Source: Massilia sp. Leaf139 (GTDB taxonomy: Bacteria > Pseudomonadota > Gammaproteobacteria > Burkholderiales > Burkholderiaceae_D). From it: DNA of 64,000 nt. The translations under genes and the position numbers were made by a program. Below the pieces are notes generated by a model that worked only from the letters and a program-made list of their open reading frames with translations, was not told the DNA's origin and ran no database searches. The stretch lies in NCBI RefSeq assembly GCF_001424165.1, contig NZ_LMOJ01000026.1, positions 62,001 to 126,000 on the forward strand, given 5' to 3'. Below are positions 49,305 to 58,791 of the stretch, piece by piece. Numbering within the stretch: position 1 is the stretch's first letter; every line of letters starts with the position of its first letter.

Positions 49305-50097
49305 GGTAGCGGGTGCCCCGGTAATTCATCACGGCATATTTCGGCATCAGGCGTTCCAGCACCAGGCCGGGCGCGACCTCCTCGCCTTCGCGGCGCAGCG
49401 TCTTGTCGATCAGCAGCAGGCGGTCGGCGGGATTCGGCGAATAGATGTAGCCGCCGACGGCGACTTTCGGCACCTCGCGCTGGATGGCCTCGGGCAGCTG
49501 CTGCAGGGTGCGCAGGTTTTCTTCGGGTGCCGGCTCCGGGGCGCGGACGGGCGCAGGCTCGGGCGTGCGTTGCGGCGTGGGCGCCGGCAGGTAGACCGCT
49601 TCCGGCACGGCGTCGCGCGCGGACGCCGGCGCCGGCGCCGGGGCAGGCTTCGGCGTCGCGGTGCGCGGCGTCTCGACAGGCCTGACGGCCGGCGGCGGTG
49701 CGGGCGGCGCGCTGGCACCTGGCGCCTTGCTGGCGGGCGGCGCGGGCGGCTCTACCGCGAGCGTGGGCGCCTCGGTGACAGCCGGACTCGGCGGCGCAGC
49801 CGAAGCAGGCGCCGGCGCGGCAACCGTGGCCGTCACGGGCGGAGCGCTCGGGCTGACCGGCACGTCCGCGCGCGCCAGCACGGCAGGCTGCGCAGCCGGC
49901 GTATTCGCCCGCCACACGATGCCTGCCACCGCAGCCGCGGCGACGACGCCCGCGCCCAGGCCGATCAGCAGCAGCTTGCGGTCGACCGCCGCGGCGGCGG
50001 CCGGCACGGGCACCGCCGCCGGGGTATGGATATCAGGCGCATGGCCCAGCTGGCGTTCGGCTTGCGCCTTCTTGAGTGCTTCGAGGATGTACGACAT
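49291..50097 (-). CDS. gspB: General secretion pathway protein GspB
   Basis: 268 residues. [18 protein letters not shown] is the cytoplasmic GspB/ExeB signature. One membrane helix (~42-62) is followed by a Pro/Ala-rich periplasmic linker and a C-terminal globular domain ([19 protein letters not shown] ... [15 protein letters not shown]). With ExeA/GspA it helps place the type II secretin. It follows the ATPase gene by 3 bp. Confidence 0.9.
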   Translation of the reverse strand: MSYILEALKKAQAERQLGHAPDIHTPAAVPVPAAAAAVDRKLLLIGLGAGVVAAAAVAGIVWRANTPAAQPAVLARADVPVSPSAPPVTATVAAPAPASAAPPSPAVTEAPTLAVEPPAPPASKAPGASAPPAPPPAVRPVETPRTATPKPAPAPAPASARDAVPEAVYLPAPTPQRTPEPAPVRAPEPAPEENLRTLQQLPEAIQREVPKVAVGGYIYSPNPADRLLLIDKTLRREGEEVAPGLVLERLMPKYAVMNYRGTRYRVGY

Positions 50098-50100
50098 CGA

Positions 50101-51696
50101 TTAACTTCCCGTCCCGGCAGCGGCGAGCAGGCGCGGCTCGGCGACCCCGGTCAGCTGGTTGAGGCGCATGTAGGTGCGCGGCCCGGCGACGCCGTCCGCC
50201 TTCAGATTGTGTTTGGCCTGGAAGCTGCGCAGCAATTCCTGGGTGCGCGCGTTGAAGGGCTGCTGCGGCGCCGGCGCGGCCGCGCCCCCGAGCTGCGCCA
50301 CCCGCGCCGCCAGCCAGTCGACGTCCGGCCCCTGGTCGCCTGTCGTCAGATGGTCGCGGAAGGCGCGCGGCATCTTCCAGAAGGTCGTGTATTCGCCCGT
50401 GAAACGCAGCGCCAACGCAGCCAGGTCGACCCGCTCGCGCTTGCCGCCCTTGCCGGCGGTAAGCACGGTCGCGCTGCGCTCGTCCATGCCGACCAGGACG
50501 GCATGCGTGGTGGCGCGTTCGTCGCGCAGCGTGATGACGGCCGGACGATCGAGCTGGCGCAATTCGTAGATGCCGCCGCGCCCGGCGTGGCAGCGCAAAT
50601 CGAGCCGGAAGGCGACCTGGCACGGGTCGCCTTCCGGCAGCGAGGCGCCCCAGAGCACGGCCAGGGCGCGCAGGGCCGATGCCTCGTCGGCATGCGCGCG
50701 CGGCAAGACGGCGACCACAGCCGGCGCCTGGACTTGTCCAGGTAGCTGTACAACTTCGGCCTTCGTAGGTGAGGCACGCTGCGGCAGCACCTGCCAGGCC
50801 GCGGCCGCGGAGAGCGCCGCCCCCGCCAACAGGCCGCCCGTCACCAGCGGCCAGCGCGGTTTGCGCGCAGGCTGGGCGCTCTCGCCGGCGAATACCTCGT
50901 CGGCCGCGCGGCGCAGGATGGTGCGCGTCACCTCGCGGCTGTTCTCGACATAGGCGCCCAGCAGCGCGCGGTCGCACAGCAGGTTGATGCGGCGCGGCAC
51001 GCCGCCGGTGATGGCATGCACGAGCGGCACGACGGCGGCCGGGAACACGGGCGCGCCCACGCTGCCCGCGACCGCCATCCGGTGCGCGATATAGGCGCCC
51101 GTCTCCGGCTCGGACAAGGGCCCCAGGTGGTAGCGCGCGATCACGCGCTGCGCCAGCTGTTCCAGTTCCGGTCGCGCCAGCATGGTGCGCAGTTCCGGCT
51201 GGCCGATCAGGATGATCTGCAGCAGCTTGCGCTCGCTCGTCTCCAGGTTGGTCAGCAGGCGCAGTTGCTCGAGCACGTCCGGCGCCAGGTTCTGGGCCTC
51301 GTCGATGACGAGCACGTTGTTACGTCCCTGCGCGTGCGACGCCAGCAGGTAGGCATTGATGGCGTCGACATAGCCTTTGACGCCGCCAACCTCCCCGCCC
51401 GGCGCGTCGATGCGGAACTCCTCGCACACCGATTGCAGCAGTTCGCCCACGCTCAGCTTCGGGTTGAAGATATAGGCGAAGCGGCAGTTGTCGGGAATCT
51501 GCTCGATGAAGCAGCGGCAGACGGTCGTCTTGCCGGCGCCGATCTCGCCGGTCAGCAGCACGAAGCCGCCGCCGCTGTTGATGCCGTACAGCAGATGCGC
51601 CAGCGCTTCGCGGTGGCGTTCGCTCATGAACAGGTAGCGCGGATCCGGGGCGATCGAGAACGGCGCCTGCTTCAGGTTGAAGAAATTGGTGTACAT
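50101..51696 (-). CDS. gspA: ExeA/GspA-like AAA ATPase with peptidoglycan-binding domain
   Basis: 531 residues. The N-terminal MYTNFFNLKQAPFSIAPDPR is the ExeA-type start. Walker A is GEIGAGKT (50-57) and Walker B VLVIDEAQ (128-135), followed by an RNLLCDR-type sensor (RINLLCDRALLGA). One membrane helix is near 285-305, then a periplasmic part ending in a PG_binding_1-like segment (LKADGVAGPRTYMRLNQL). It remodels peptidoglycan for secretin assembly. No other gsp genes are near. Confidence 0.9.
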   Translation of the reverse strand: MYTNFFNLKQAPFSIAPDPRYLFMSERHREALAHLLYGINSGGGFVLLTGEIGAGKTTVCRCFIEQIPDNCRFAYIFNPKLSVGELLQSVCEEFRIDAPGGEVGGVKGYVDAINAYLLASHAQGRNNVLVIDEAQNLAPDVLEQLRLLTNLETSERKLLQIILIGQPELRTMLARPELEQLAQRVIARYHLGPLSEPETGAYIAHRMAVAGSVGAPVFPAAVVPLVHAITGGVPRRINLLCDRALLGAYVENSREVTRTILRRAADEVFAGESAQPARKPRWPLVTGGLLAGAALSAAAAWQVLPQRASPTKAEVVQLPGQVQAPAVVAVLPRAHADEASALRALAVLWGASLPEGDPCQVAFRLDLRCHAGRGGIYELRQLDRPAVITLRDERATTHAVLVGMDERSATVLTAGKGGKRERVDLAALALRFTGEYTTFWKMPRAFRDHLTTGDQGPDVDWLAARVAQLGGAAAPAPQQPFNARTQELLRSFQAKHNLKADGVAGPRTYMRLNQLTGVAEPRLLAAAGTGS

Positions 51697-51700
51697 GAAA

Positions 51701-52165
51701 CTAGCGGCCCGGCGGGAGAGGTTTATACCTCGCGCAGTATATTTTGGATTTGCCGTTCTGATAAGCGATGACGCTGCCGGCGTTCGACACACGCAGCGGA
51801 TACTGCGCGGCGTCAAGCGTCCTGTGCTGTACGCCGACCTGGGCGCGGATCGCTTCTTCCAGCGCTTCCGGCGTGCTGTCGAGCACGGCGGCGATGAAGA
51901 CCATGGGGTGGGTGTCGTCGCTGACCATCAGGTCGAGCACCTGCTTGCCCCAGAGGGTGGCCTCGCCCTTGAACCAGAGCGCCCCGCCCTCCTGCTTCTT
52001 GGCCGGGCCGAAGGCGGTCGTCAGGTAGCTGTGGAAATAGACGTTCTCGAGCTGGCTGCGGCAGAGCAGCGCGCTGCCGATCACGGGGCCGAAGGTCGAG
52101 GGCAGCGCCCAGGCGCCGGTGCAGGCGAGCGCCAGCAGCGCGCCGGCCGCAGCGCGGCGCGACAT
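51701..52165 (-). CDS. Hypothetical exported protein
   Basis: 154 residues with a signal peptide (RRAAAGALLALACTGAWA-LP). The mature part (CRSQLENVYFHSYLTTAFGP ... GKSKIYCARYKPLPP) has two cysteines that could pair. Family not recognised. It ends 4 bp before gspA, and its ATG overlaps the upstream stop (TGATG), so it belongs to the GspAB operon and may serve secretion. Confidence 0.7.
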   Translation of the reverse strand: MSRRAAAGALLALACTGAWALPSTFGPVIGSALLCRSQLENVYFHSYLTTAFGPAKKQEGGALWFKGEATLWGKQVLDLMVSDDTHPMVFIAAVLDSTPEALEEAIRAQVGVQHRTLDAAQYPLRVSNAGSVIAYQNGKSKIYCARYKPLPPGR

Positions 52166-52350
52166 CACAGCTTCGACAGCCAGTTGCGGTTGGCGGCGAT
52201 TTTCGCCTTGGCCGAGGCCGGCAAGGCTTCGTAGCAGCCGGGATGCTGCTTGAGCGCCGCCTCGCGCACCTCTTTCTCGAGGCCGTTCACGATGAACACA
52301 TAGACGGTGGCCCCTTCGCTGTTCTTGCGGGTGCCCATGTAACGAATCAC
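52165..52350 (-). CDS. Small hypothetical protein
   Basis: 61 residues starting with GTG (IRYMGTRKNSEGATVYVFIVNGL), with GAGGAG 7 nt upstream; an ATG four codons in is the alternative. No family recognised. It has no signal peptide. It is coupled to the next gene through a TGATG overlap. Confidence 0.6.
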   Translation of the reverse strand: MIRYMGTRKNSEGATVYVFIVNGLEKEVREAALKQHPGCYEALPASAKAKIAANRNWLSKL

Positions 52351-52415
52351 TGGTTTCTCCTCTATCGACACCGCATTATGACACCTGCCGCGCCTGTGGG
52401 CAGCGCCGCAGCGGT

Positions 52416-53240
52416 TCAGGACGCCGCGGCACGCACCGGCCGCCAGGCCGTATTGTTGTGCTCGAGCCACGCATCGACCAGGGCGCGATTGTCGTGCTGC
52501 CAGGGATGGAAGGACGGCTTGAAGTAATCCAGCGCCGGTTTCGGCAGGTGCCAGGCCAGTCCATGACGGCCAAACCAGATTTTCAGCGCATGGCCCCAGG
52601 TGCGCGGCTTGAACAGCTGGCCGTCGCGGTGCAGGTTGAAGGCCGTCTGCAGGAAGGTCTCGAAGGCGAACATCGCGCTCACGTGCACGAACCACAGCAC
52701 GCGGCGCCAGTAGCCGCCGCCGGCGGCGCGGTAGGCGTCGAAAGCCACGCCCTTGTGTTCGGTTTCCTCGACCGCATGCCAGCTCCAGACGGTGCGCATC
52801 GGTTCTTCGGCGCCGTCGAGCCACTCGGGATAGCGCAGCACGCCGTCGGCCAGCATGGCCGTGTGATGTTCGAGCGCGCAGGTGATCGCCAGGCGGTTGA
52901 GCACGCCCATGCGGTCGATGCGGCGCATGCGCTTGCGCGTGGCCGCCTCGCGCGTGTAGGGCAGTCCCTGGCGTTCGAGCTCGCGGTTGTACTGGACGTG
53001 GATGTGGCGGTGGGTCGCTTCCTGTCCGATGAAATCCTTCACTTCGGCACGCAGCTTGGGGTCGGTGAGGCATTCCTGCGGCACGGCGCGCACGGCGTCG
53101 ATGAAGAGCTGCTCGCCGAGGGGGAAACTCATCGACAGGGCATTGAACAGCTGGGTGCGGTAGGCGTCGCCGCCATTCCAGTGGCGGCCGAAGCCCTGCG
53201 ACAGGTCGACGGCGATTTTTCGGACAGTCAGCGTGGACAT
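52416..53240 (-). CDS. Predicted metal-dependent hydrolase (PF10118-type)
   Basis: 274 residues. A ferritin-like set of metal ligands is visible: GQEATHRHIH, LEHHTAM and HAVEETEHKGVAFD. This matches the poorly characterised metal-dependent hydrolase family, whose true reaction is unknown. AGGA with GAGG precedes the ATG at 53240. It is 65 bp upstream of the 61-residue gene on the same strand. Confidence 0.82.
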   Translation of the reverse strand: MSTLTVRKIAVDLSQGFGRHWNGGDAYRTQLFNALSMSFPLGEQLFIDAVRAVPQECLTDPKLRAEVKDFIGQEATHRHIHVQYNRELERQGLPYTREAATRKRMRRIDRMGVLNRLAITCALEHHTAMLADGVLRYPEWLDGAEEPMRTVWSWHAVEETEHKGVAFDAYRAAGGGYWRRVLWFVHVSAMFAFETFLQTAFNLHRDGQLFKPRTWGHALKIWFGRHGLAWHLPKPALDYFKPSFHPWQHDNRALVDAWLEHNNTAWRPVRAAAS

Positions 53241-53392
53241 GGTGGTTCCTCTTCCTGGGCTGGGCGCGCCGTTCGGCGCCGGATTTTGAACGTTTATACC
53301 GCGATTTTGCACGTCTATCGGTTGGGCTGCACGCACCAGCCCGGTTTGACCTATCGTGGGGGCTCTGCCTCACAAAAACAACAGGGACACCC

Positions 53393-54733
53393 ATGCATAC
53401 CCGTACCAAGCACACCGCCCTCGCCGCCCTCTGCCTGTGCGCCGGTTTCGCCGGCATGCAGCCAAGCGCGGCCGACGAGCGCCGCCCGGTCGCCGTCGAC
53501 AAGCGCCCCGTGGCTGCCTTCAATGCGATCGAACTGGCCGGGCCCTTCCGCGTCATCGTCACCGAGGGCGCGCCGCGCCTGGAATTGTCGGGCGATCCTC
53601 AAGCGCTGGCCGAGATCGAGACCGAGGTACGGGGCGGCACCCTGGTCGTGCGCCAGCGCTCGCGCACCAGCTTCGGCATCCATTTCGGCAAGCGCGAGCG
53701 GCCGGAGACGGTGGTGCGGATCGGCGCTTCCGGCCTGGCAAGCCTGGTCAACAAGGGCAGCGGCGAGGTCGAACTCGAGGCGCTCAAAGGCGAGCGTTTC
53801 GTGCTCGGTTCGCACGGGCCAGGCGACATCCGCGCCCGCGGCGGCGTGCGCAGCTTCGAGGTCAACAGCAGCGGCAGCGGCGACCTCGACCTGCGCCAGG
53901 TAAAGGCGAACACGGTCGCCTTGACGATGTCCGGCCCCGGCGACGTGCGCCTGGGCCCGGTCGAGAACGACCTGACGGCGCGCGTGGGCGGCTCGGGCGA
54001 CCTGGAGGCGCTCGAATTGCGGCTGGCCCAGGCCGTGGCCAGGGTCAGCGGCCCCGGCAACGTCCGCCTGCACGGTACGACGCGCGACCTGCAGGCCGAA
54101 GTCACGGGGTCGGGCGATCTCGACGCCTGCGACCTGCAGGCGGAAAAGGTGACGAGCCTGCAGCGCGGGCCGGGCAACGCCTGCGTTGCCGGCAATATCC
54201 GCCAGTTCGAGGCCGAAGTGCACGGCTCGGGCGACCTGGAAGCGCGCGGCCTGCAGGCGCGCCGCGCCGTGCTGCGCATGAACGGCCCCGGCAACGCCAC
54301 GCTCACCGGCAGCGCCGACGAGCTGCGCGCGAACCTCGACGGCTCGGGAGAACTCGACGCCGGCGGCCTGACGGTGCGCAGCGCCACGATCCACAGCGGC
54401 GGCCCCGGCGACGTGGCGCTGGCGCGCGTCACCGAGTCGCTCGACGCCGCCCTGCAGGGCTCGGGCGACCTGCGCGCCAGCGTCGACGGCAAGCGCGTGG
54501 CGCTCAGCATGCGCGGCCCCGGCAACGTCGAACTCGACGGCCGCGCCGAGCGCATCGTCGCCGAACTCTCCGGTTCGGGCGCGCTCCACGCGCGCCGCCT
54601 GACGGTGCGCCAGTCCGACATCCAGGTGCGCGGCCCGGGCAGCGCGGCCGTCAACCAGGTGCGCGAGTCCGGCGGCGAGCGGCGCGAGGAGCTGGTGCAG
54701 GTCGAGCGCGGCGGCGGCCGCCGGCGCGACTGA
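53393..54733 (+). CDS. DUF2807 repeat protein (GIN-domain adhesin-like)
   Basis: 446 residues with a signal peptide (KHTALAALCLCAGFAGMQPSAA). The DUF2807 head is FNAIELAGPFRVIVTEGAPRL. From about residue 123 to 430, GSG and GPG turns alternate strictly, eight of each (GSGDL / GPGNV types), about 20 residues apart. This points to a long parallel beta-helix. The tail is Arg/Glu-rich. It is probably an envelope or secreted adhesive protein; function not established. Confidence 0.8.
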   Translation: MHTRTKHTALAALCLCAGFAGMQPSAADERRPVAVDKRPVAAFNAIELAGPFRVIVTEGAPRLELSGDPQALAEIETEVRGGTLVVRQRSRTSFGIHFGKRERPETVVRIGASGLASLVNKGSGEVELEALKGERFVLGSHGPGDIRARGGVRSFEVNSSGSGDLDLRQVKANTVALTMSGPGDVRLGPVENDLTARVGGSGDLEALELRLAQAVARVSGPGNVRLHGTTRDLQAEVTGSGDLDACDLQAEKVTSLQRGPGNACVAGNIRQFEAEVHGSGDLEARGLQARRAVLRMNGPGNATLTGSADELRANLDGSGELDAGGLTVRSATIHSGGPGDVALARVTESLDAALQGSGDLRASVDGKRVALSMRGPGNVELDGRAERIVAELSGSGALHARRLTVRQSDIQVRGPGSAAVNQVRESGGERREELVQVERGGGRRRD

Positions 54734-54865
54734 CGCCTCCGCGGAGGCCGCCAGGGCGGCGTTGCAAGGCCTTGCTTGTACCCTCGTACTCTCGTACTGT
54801 CTTCGGCCTTGCGCCTTGCCCTGACGACCCCGGCGAACGCGTCTGATCCTCTGATCCTGGATGCT

Positions 54866-56318
54866 TCACCGCGGCGGCGCCGTCCACAGCGCGCGATAGG
54901 TCTCGGAGCGGTTGAGCACCGAGGCGTGCAGCTCGTCCAGCCGGTGCGGCGGCGGCCCCGTGGCGTGCCGGTTGAAGCCGCTGTAGCCCAGGCCCAGCCG
55001 TCCGCCCTCGACCGTGAACCCGTTGAACTCGAGGATGCTCGGCAGGAAATCGAAATGCACCAGCTGCCTGCGGTTGGGCGCCGGCGCGTTTTCACCGACG
55101 AAGGCGTTGAACAGCAAACGCTCGGGCAGGCGCTCGAGCTGGTTCGAGAGCGGATTGTGGCGCGCCAGGTGGTCGCCCAGGATCACGATCGTCGTGTCGC
55201 GCAGGTAGCCGCGCGCGGCGACATCGTCGACAAAGGCGGCGATGTCGGCGGCGGCGCAGCGGATCACCCCCGCGAAGCCCGCATGGCCGCGCCGCGCGCA
55301 GGCGGGCGACAGGTGGCCGCCCGGCTCGTGGCTGTCGACGGTGAGCAGGGTCAGGTTGAAGGGCCGGCCGGCTGCGTGCAGCTGGCCGAGCTTGTCGCGC
55401 GCACGGTGCAGCAGGTCGCCGTCGAACAGGCCCCAGCCATTCATGGCCCGTTCCGGCACACCCTGCCCCAGCCAGTCCTCCCGCCCCAGCACCTCGTGGT
55501 AGCTGTGCGCGCGCAGGAATTTTCCTTTGCCGGCAAACAGGGGCGAGCCGCCGCCCATGAACACGTTGCGGTAGCCGTGCCCGGCCAGGATGTCGCCGAG
55601 ACAGGTCGCCCTGGGCAGGAAGGACTGCACCAGCTCGCCTTGCGTGTTCTCGTCGAAGACGGTGACGCGCTTGAGCGGCAGCGCGCACTGGGTTGCGACG
55701 ATGGCGGCGATCGTCCAGCCCGTGCCCGGCACTTGCGGAAAGGCCTCGAAGCGGCTGGCCTCCAGCGCCGTCAAGGGCGCGATCAGGTCGCCGCCGAAGA
55801 CCCGGGAATCGGCATAGCCCGCCTCCAGGCTTTCGACATAGATGAGGACGAGATTCTTCGGCCGCACGGCGTGGATGGCGACGTTGGATGGCGCCACGTA
55901 ATGGCGGCCGAAATAGTCCGGCCCGGCGTTCGAGGCGAGGTAATCGACGATCGACAGCTGGTTAGAGCCAGAGGGTGCTGGCCGTCAGCAGCGCCGCCGC
56001 CGGCAGGATGGCGCGCATGCGAAAGGAAAAACGCCTGCGGCCGGACACCGCCCAGCGCTCGGCCGCCAGCACCAGCGGCAACAGCAGCAGCGGCGCCAGC
56101 ACGCACCAGCGCACGAAACGGCGCAGCACAGCTGGATCCGAGGAGGCCAGCCCTTCCGCGCCGAACTGCAGGTGATAACTGATCTGGTCGATGTCGGGCT
56201 TGCCGAAATAGCGGTTGATCCAGTAGTTCGAACAGAACAGCAAGATGGCGACGAGATAGCTGCCCGTCCGGATCAGCAGGAAGGCCCGGTGTGTCGGGGA
56301 GCCGGTAAGAATCTTCAT
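54866..56318 (-). pseudogene. opgB/mdoB-like phosphoglycerol transferase, frameshifted
   Basis: The N-terminal frame (ATG at 56318) encodes about three membrane helices and the OpgB-like segment DIDQISYHLQFGAEGL, then meets TAA at 55962-55964. One base over (+1), the frame continues LSIVDYLASNAGPDYFGRHY and then NLVLIYVESLEAGY, GTGWTIAAIVATQ (nucleophile Thr), SHEPGGH and ILGDH, the alkaline-phosphatase/sulfatase core. Together they form one ~480-residue protein of the osmoregulated-glucan phosphoglycerol transferase type. Removing a single base near 55961 restores it. It is either a real disruption or a sequencing error. Confidence 0.7.
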
Positions 56319-56487
56319 CGCTGGCCTGGTTTCGATAACCGAGCAATTTTCGATGGGCAACCATTTAAACGGGGTTCAAGGAAGTAAATCCGTGTTAGTC
56401 AGTTGTAAGCGTATTGATGACTTGCGCGCATGCGTGGCGTCACCGGACACGGCGGAACCAAATCGTGCGCGCGCCGTCGCAGGCAAT

Positions 56488-56525
56488 AAAAAAGCACGCT
56501 GTCCGTGAAGACAGCGTGCTTTTTT
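56488..56525. terminator. Bidirectional rho-independent terminator
   Basis: A 16-bp perfect stem, AAAAAAGCACGCTGTC with its complement, loop CGTGAA. It follows the MFS gene on the minus strand. Confidence 0.92.
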
Positions 56526-56577
56526 GTACTCGGAGGGAGCTGCGCTAGCCGCTCGGGGCCGGCTCGGCGCTACGAAC

Positions 56578-57834
56578 TCATCCCCGCACCGGCATCGAGG
56601 GCGCCATCAAGGTAAACCCCTTCAGCGGCAAGCGCATCGACACGGCCGCTGCCGCCAGCAGCAAGAAACCCGCGCTGCCGAAGGCGATCCAGTGCGTACC
56701 GAAGCGTTCGAAGGCCCAGCCGCCGAGCCAGGAGCTGAGCATGGCGCCGACCTGGTGGCCGAGATAGGCCGTGCCGTACATCACGCCCACCAGGCGCACG
56801 CCGTAGATATCGGCCAGCATGGCCGAGGAAGTGGCGATGCTGCCGGCCCAGACCAGGCCGCCGATGGCCGCGGCGATATACAGCTCCCAATGGGTGCCGA
56901 CCACCAGCAGCGCGAAGAAGCCGAGGCCGCGCACGAAATAGATGGCGGCGAGGATGTTGCGGCGCGGCGTGCGGTCGGCCAGCCGGCCCAGCACCAGGGT
57001 GCCGAGGATGGCGACCAGGCCGATCAGCCCGACCCCGTAGGAACTGGTCATGGCGTCGAAGCCGTGATCCATCAGCATCGGCACGCCATGGGTGCCCAGC
57101 AGGTTCATGCTGAAGCCGCAGGCGAACAGGCCGAACACGATTTTCCAGAACGGCGCGGTACACATGGCGGCGCCCAGGCCCAGGCTGGCCTGTGGGATCG
57201 GCACAGCGGGCTTCGGCCCGGGCGGCGTTTGCTGCGGCACCAGATCCGTGTGCGGCGGCGCGTCCTCGCGGATGACGAACAGCGCCGCCGGCAGCGTGAC
57301 CAGTGCAAATACGACGGCGAAACCGATCAGCGTCTGCTGCCAGCCCACGGCGGCAATCGCATAGGTGAGCACCGGGGTCAGCACCGCCATACCCGCCATC
57401 GAGCCGGTCGACAGGAAGAACAGCGCCATGCCGCGCTGGCGCGTGAACCAGCGGCTGATCACCGGCGTCAGCGCCACGGGACTGGTGAAGCCAAGGCCGA
57501 AGGAAAGGCAGATGCCGAAGGCGAACAGGAAGGACAAGGGCGTGCGCGCCGTCACCGACCAGACGGTGGAGAGGATCACGATCGCCGTCCCGAGCAGGAG
57601 CACGGCGCGCGTGCCGTAGCGCCCGACCAGGTAGCCGGCCAGCGGCATCGCCAGGCCGTAGCAGAGCATGCCGGCGCCGATGATCGAAGCCAGCAGGCTG
57701 CGGCTGAAGCCCAGATCCTGCGCCATCGGCAGGAAGAAGGGGCCGATCCCGAGGCGCATGCCCACGGTCAGCATGGTGAGCAAGGTGGCGGCGGCGACGA
57801 TGTTCCAGCCGAAGTACCAGGGCAAACGGTTCAT
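56578..57834 (-). CDS. MFS transporter
   Basis: 418 residues with 12 predicted membrane helices. The inter-helix 2-3 motif is GYLVGRYGTRAVL, and GRLADRTPRR is the repeat in the second half. It resembles oxalate/formate- or monocarboxylate-type MFS carriers (YFGWNIVAAATLLTML start); the substrate is unknown. Its ATG overlaps the PaiB stop by 4 bp. Confidence 0.88.
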   Translation of the reverse strand: MNRLPWYFGWNIVAAATLLTMLTVGMRLGIGPFFLPMAQDLGFSRSLLASIIGAGMLCYGLAMPLAGYLVGRYGTRAVLLLGTAIVILSTVWSVTARTPLSFLFAFGICLSFGLGFTSPVALTPVISRWFTRQRGMALFFLSTGSMAGMAVLTPVLTYAIAAVGWQQTLIGFAVVFALVTLPAALFVIREDAPPHTDLVPQQTPPGPKPAVPIPQASLGLGAAMCTAPFWKIVFGLFACGFSMNLLGTHGVPMLMDHGFDAMTSSYGVGLIGLVAILGTLVLGRLADRTPRRNILAAIYFVRGLGFFALLVVGTHWELYIAAAIGGLVWAGSIATSSAMLADIYGVRLVGVMYGTAYLGHQVGAMLSSWLGGWAFERFGTHWIAFGSAGFLLLAAAAVSMRLPLKGFTLMAPSMPVRG

Positions 57835-58472
57835 GGTGCGGTGTCGGGGCGAAGGCGGGCGAGCATGGCGGCGCCGATGGCGTGCTCGCCTGCGGCATCC
57901 AGCATGGCGGCGGCGCCGGCGACGTCGCGCGCTTCCCTGTTCTGGCTGAGCTTGAACTTGCCGTAGAGGCGCGTGATCTCGATCTCGATGCCGACGATGG
58001 CCTCCAGCAGCCCGTCGATGAAGCCGGCGGGCGCGTCGCCCATCTTCCAGGGCACCGGCTGGCCCGCTTCGTGGGTGCGCGTCAGGCGCGCGAGGACGCT
58101 GCGCACAAAGCGCTCGTCGTCGCGCACCCGGATGCGGCCATAGGCGTGGACGACCATGTAGTTCCAGGTCGGCACGTGCTTGTGGGTCTCGTGCTTGCTC
58201 GGATACCAGCTGGGCGAGATGTAGGCGTCGCCGGCGCGGAAGATGGCCAGCACCTCGTCGCCATCGGACACGTCCGCCCACATCGGGTTGGCGCGCGCCA
58301 TGTGTGCGCTCAGCACGCCCCGCGCGCCGCTCGCGGCGTCGAGCTCGAACGGCATGTGGTTGGCGTCGAGGCCGGCCGCGCCGTGCGTGACCAGCGTGGC
58401 GAAGGGGTGCTCGCGCATGAACGCGTGCAGCACGTCGACGCGCTCCTCGTTGAAGTGGGCTGGTACGTACAT
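57831..58472 (-). CDS. PaiB family FMN-binding protein
   Basis: 213 residues with the PaiB start MYVPAHFNEERVDVLHAFMR, the HMPFELD flavin-site segment and ISPSWYPSKHETHKHVPTWN. PaiB is annotated as a negative regulator of sporulation/protease genes in Bacillus; in proteobacteria it is better viewed as a flavin-binding split-barrel protein. GGGAG precedes the ATG at 58472. It is coupled to the MFS gene. Confidence 0.9.
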   Translation of the reverse strand: MYVPAHFNEERVDVLHAFMREHPFATLVTHGAAGLDANHMPFELDAASGARGVLSAHMARANPMWADVSDGDEVLAIFRAGDAYISPSWYPSKHETHKHVPTWNYMVVHAYGRIRVRDDERFVRSVLARLTRTHEAGQPVPWKMGDAPAGFIDGLLEAIVGIEIEITRLYGKFKLSQNREARDVAGAAAMLDAAGEHAIGAAMLARLRPDTAP

Positions 58473-58554
58473 CCCGGACTCCCTGTCTCGTTCTGGTTCT
58501 TGTTGAACTGCCATTATGCAGAAGATCGGGACGGTCGGCCCGGTTCTCCCCTTT

Positions 58555-58791
58555 TTACATGTCCGCGCCGTCGTCGCCCTGGGCCTCGCCCGGCACGTAG
58601 CGCAGGATGTCGCCGGGCTGGCAGTCGAGGCGTTCGCAGATCTTTTCCAGCGTCGAAAAGCGCACCCCTTTCACCTTCCGCGATTTCAGCAGGCTCAGGT
58701 TCTGCTCGGTGATGCCGACATAGGCGGCCAGCTCCTTCGATTTCACCTTGCGCTGGGCCAGCAGCACGTCGAGCTCGATCACGATGGCCAT
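58555..58791 (-). CDS. XRE-type transcriptional regulator (YozG-like)
   Basis: 78 residues with a helix-turn-helix at ~20-60 (SKELAAYVGITEQNLSLLKS, then FSTLEKICERLDCQPGDIL). It is the small HTH_26/Cro-CI class that partners DUF2975 membrane proteins. Its ATG overlaps the DUF2975 stop (TGATG). It probably controls the shared promoter. Confidence 0.9.
   Translation of the reverse strand: MAIVIELDVLLAQRKVKSKELAAYVGITEQNLSLLKSRKVKGVRFSTLEKICERLDCQPGDILRYVPGEAQGDDGADM

Noticed and set aside
53356-54846. Arg-rich frame overlapping the DUF2807 gene in another phase
   Set aside because: A frame-shifted reading of the repeats; no signal peptide or motif, while the DUF2807 frame has both.
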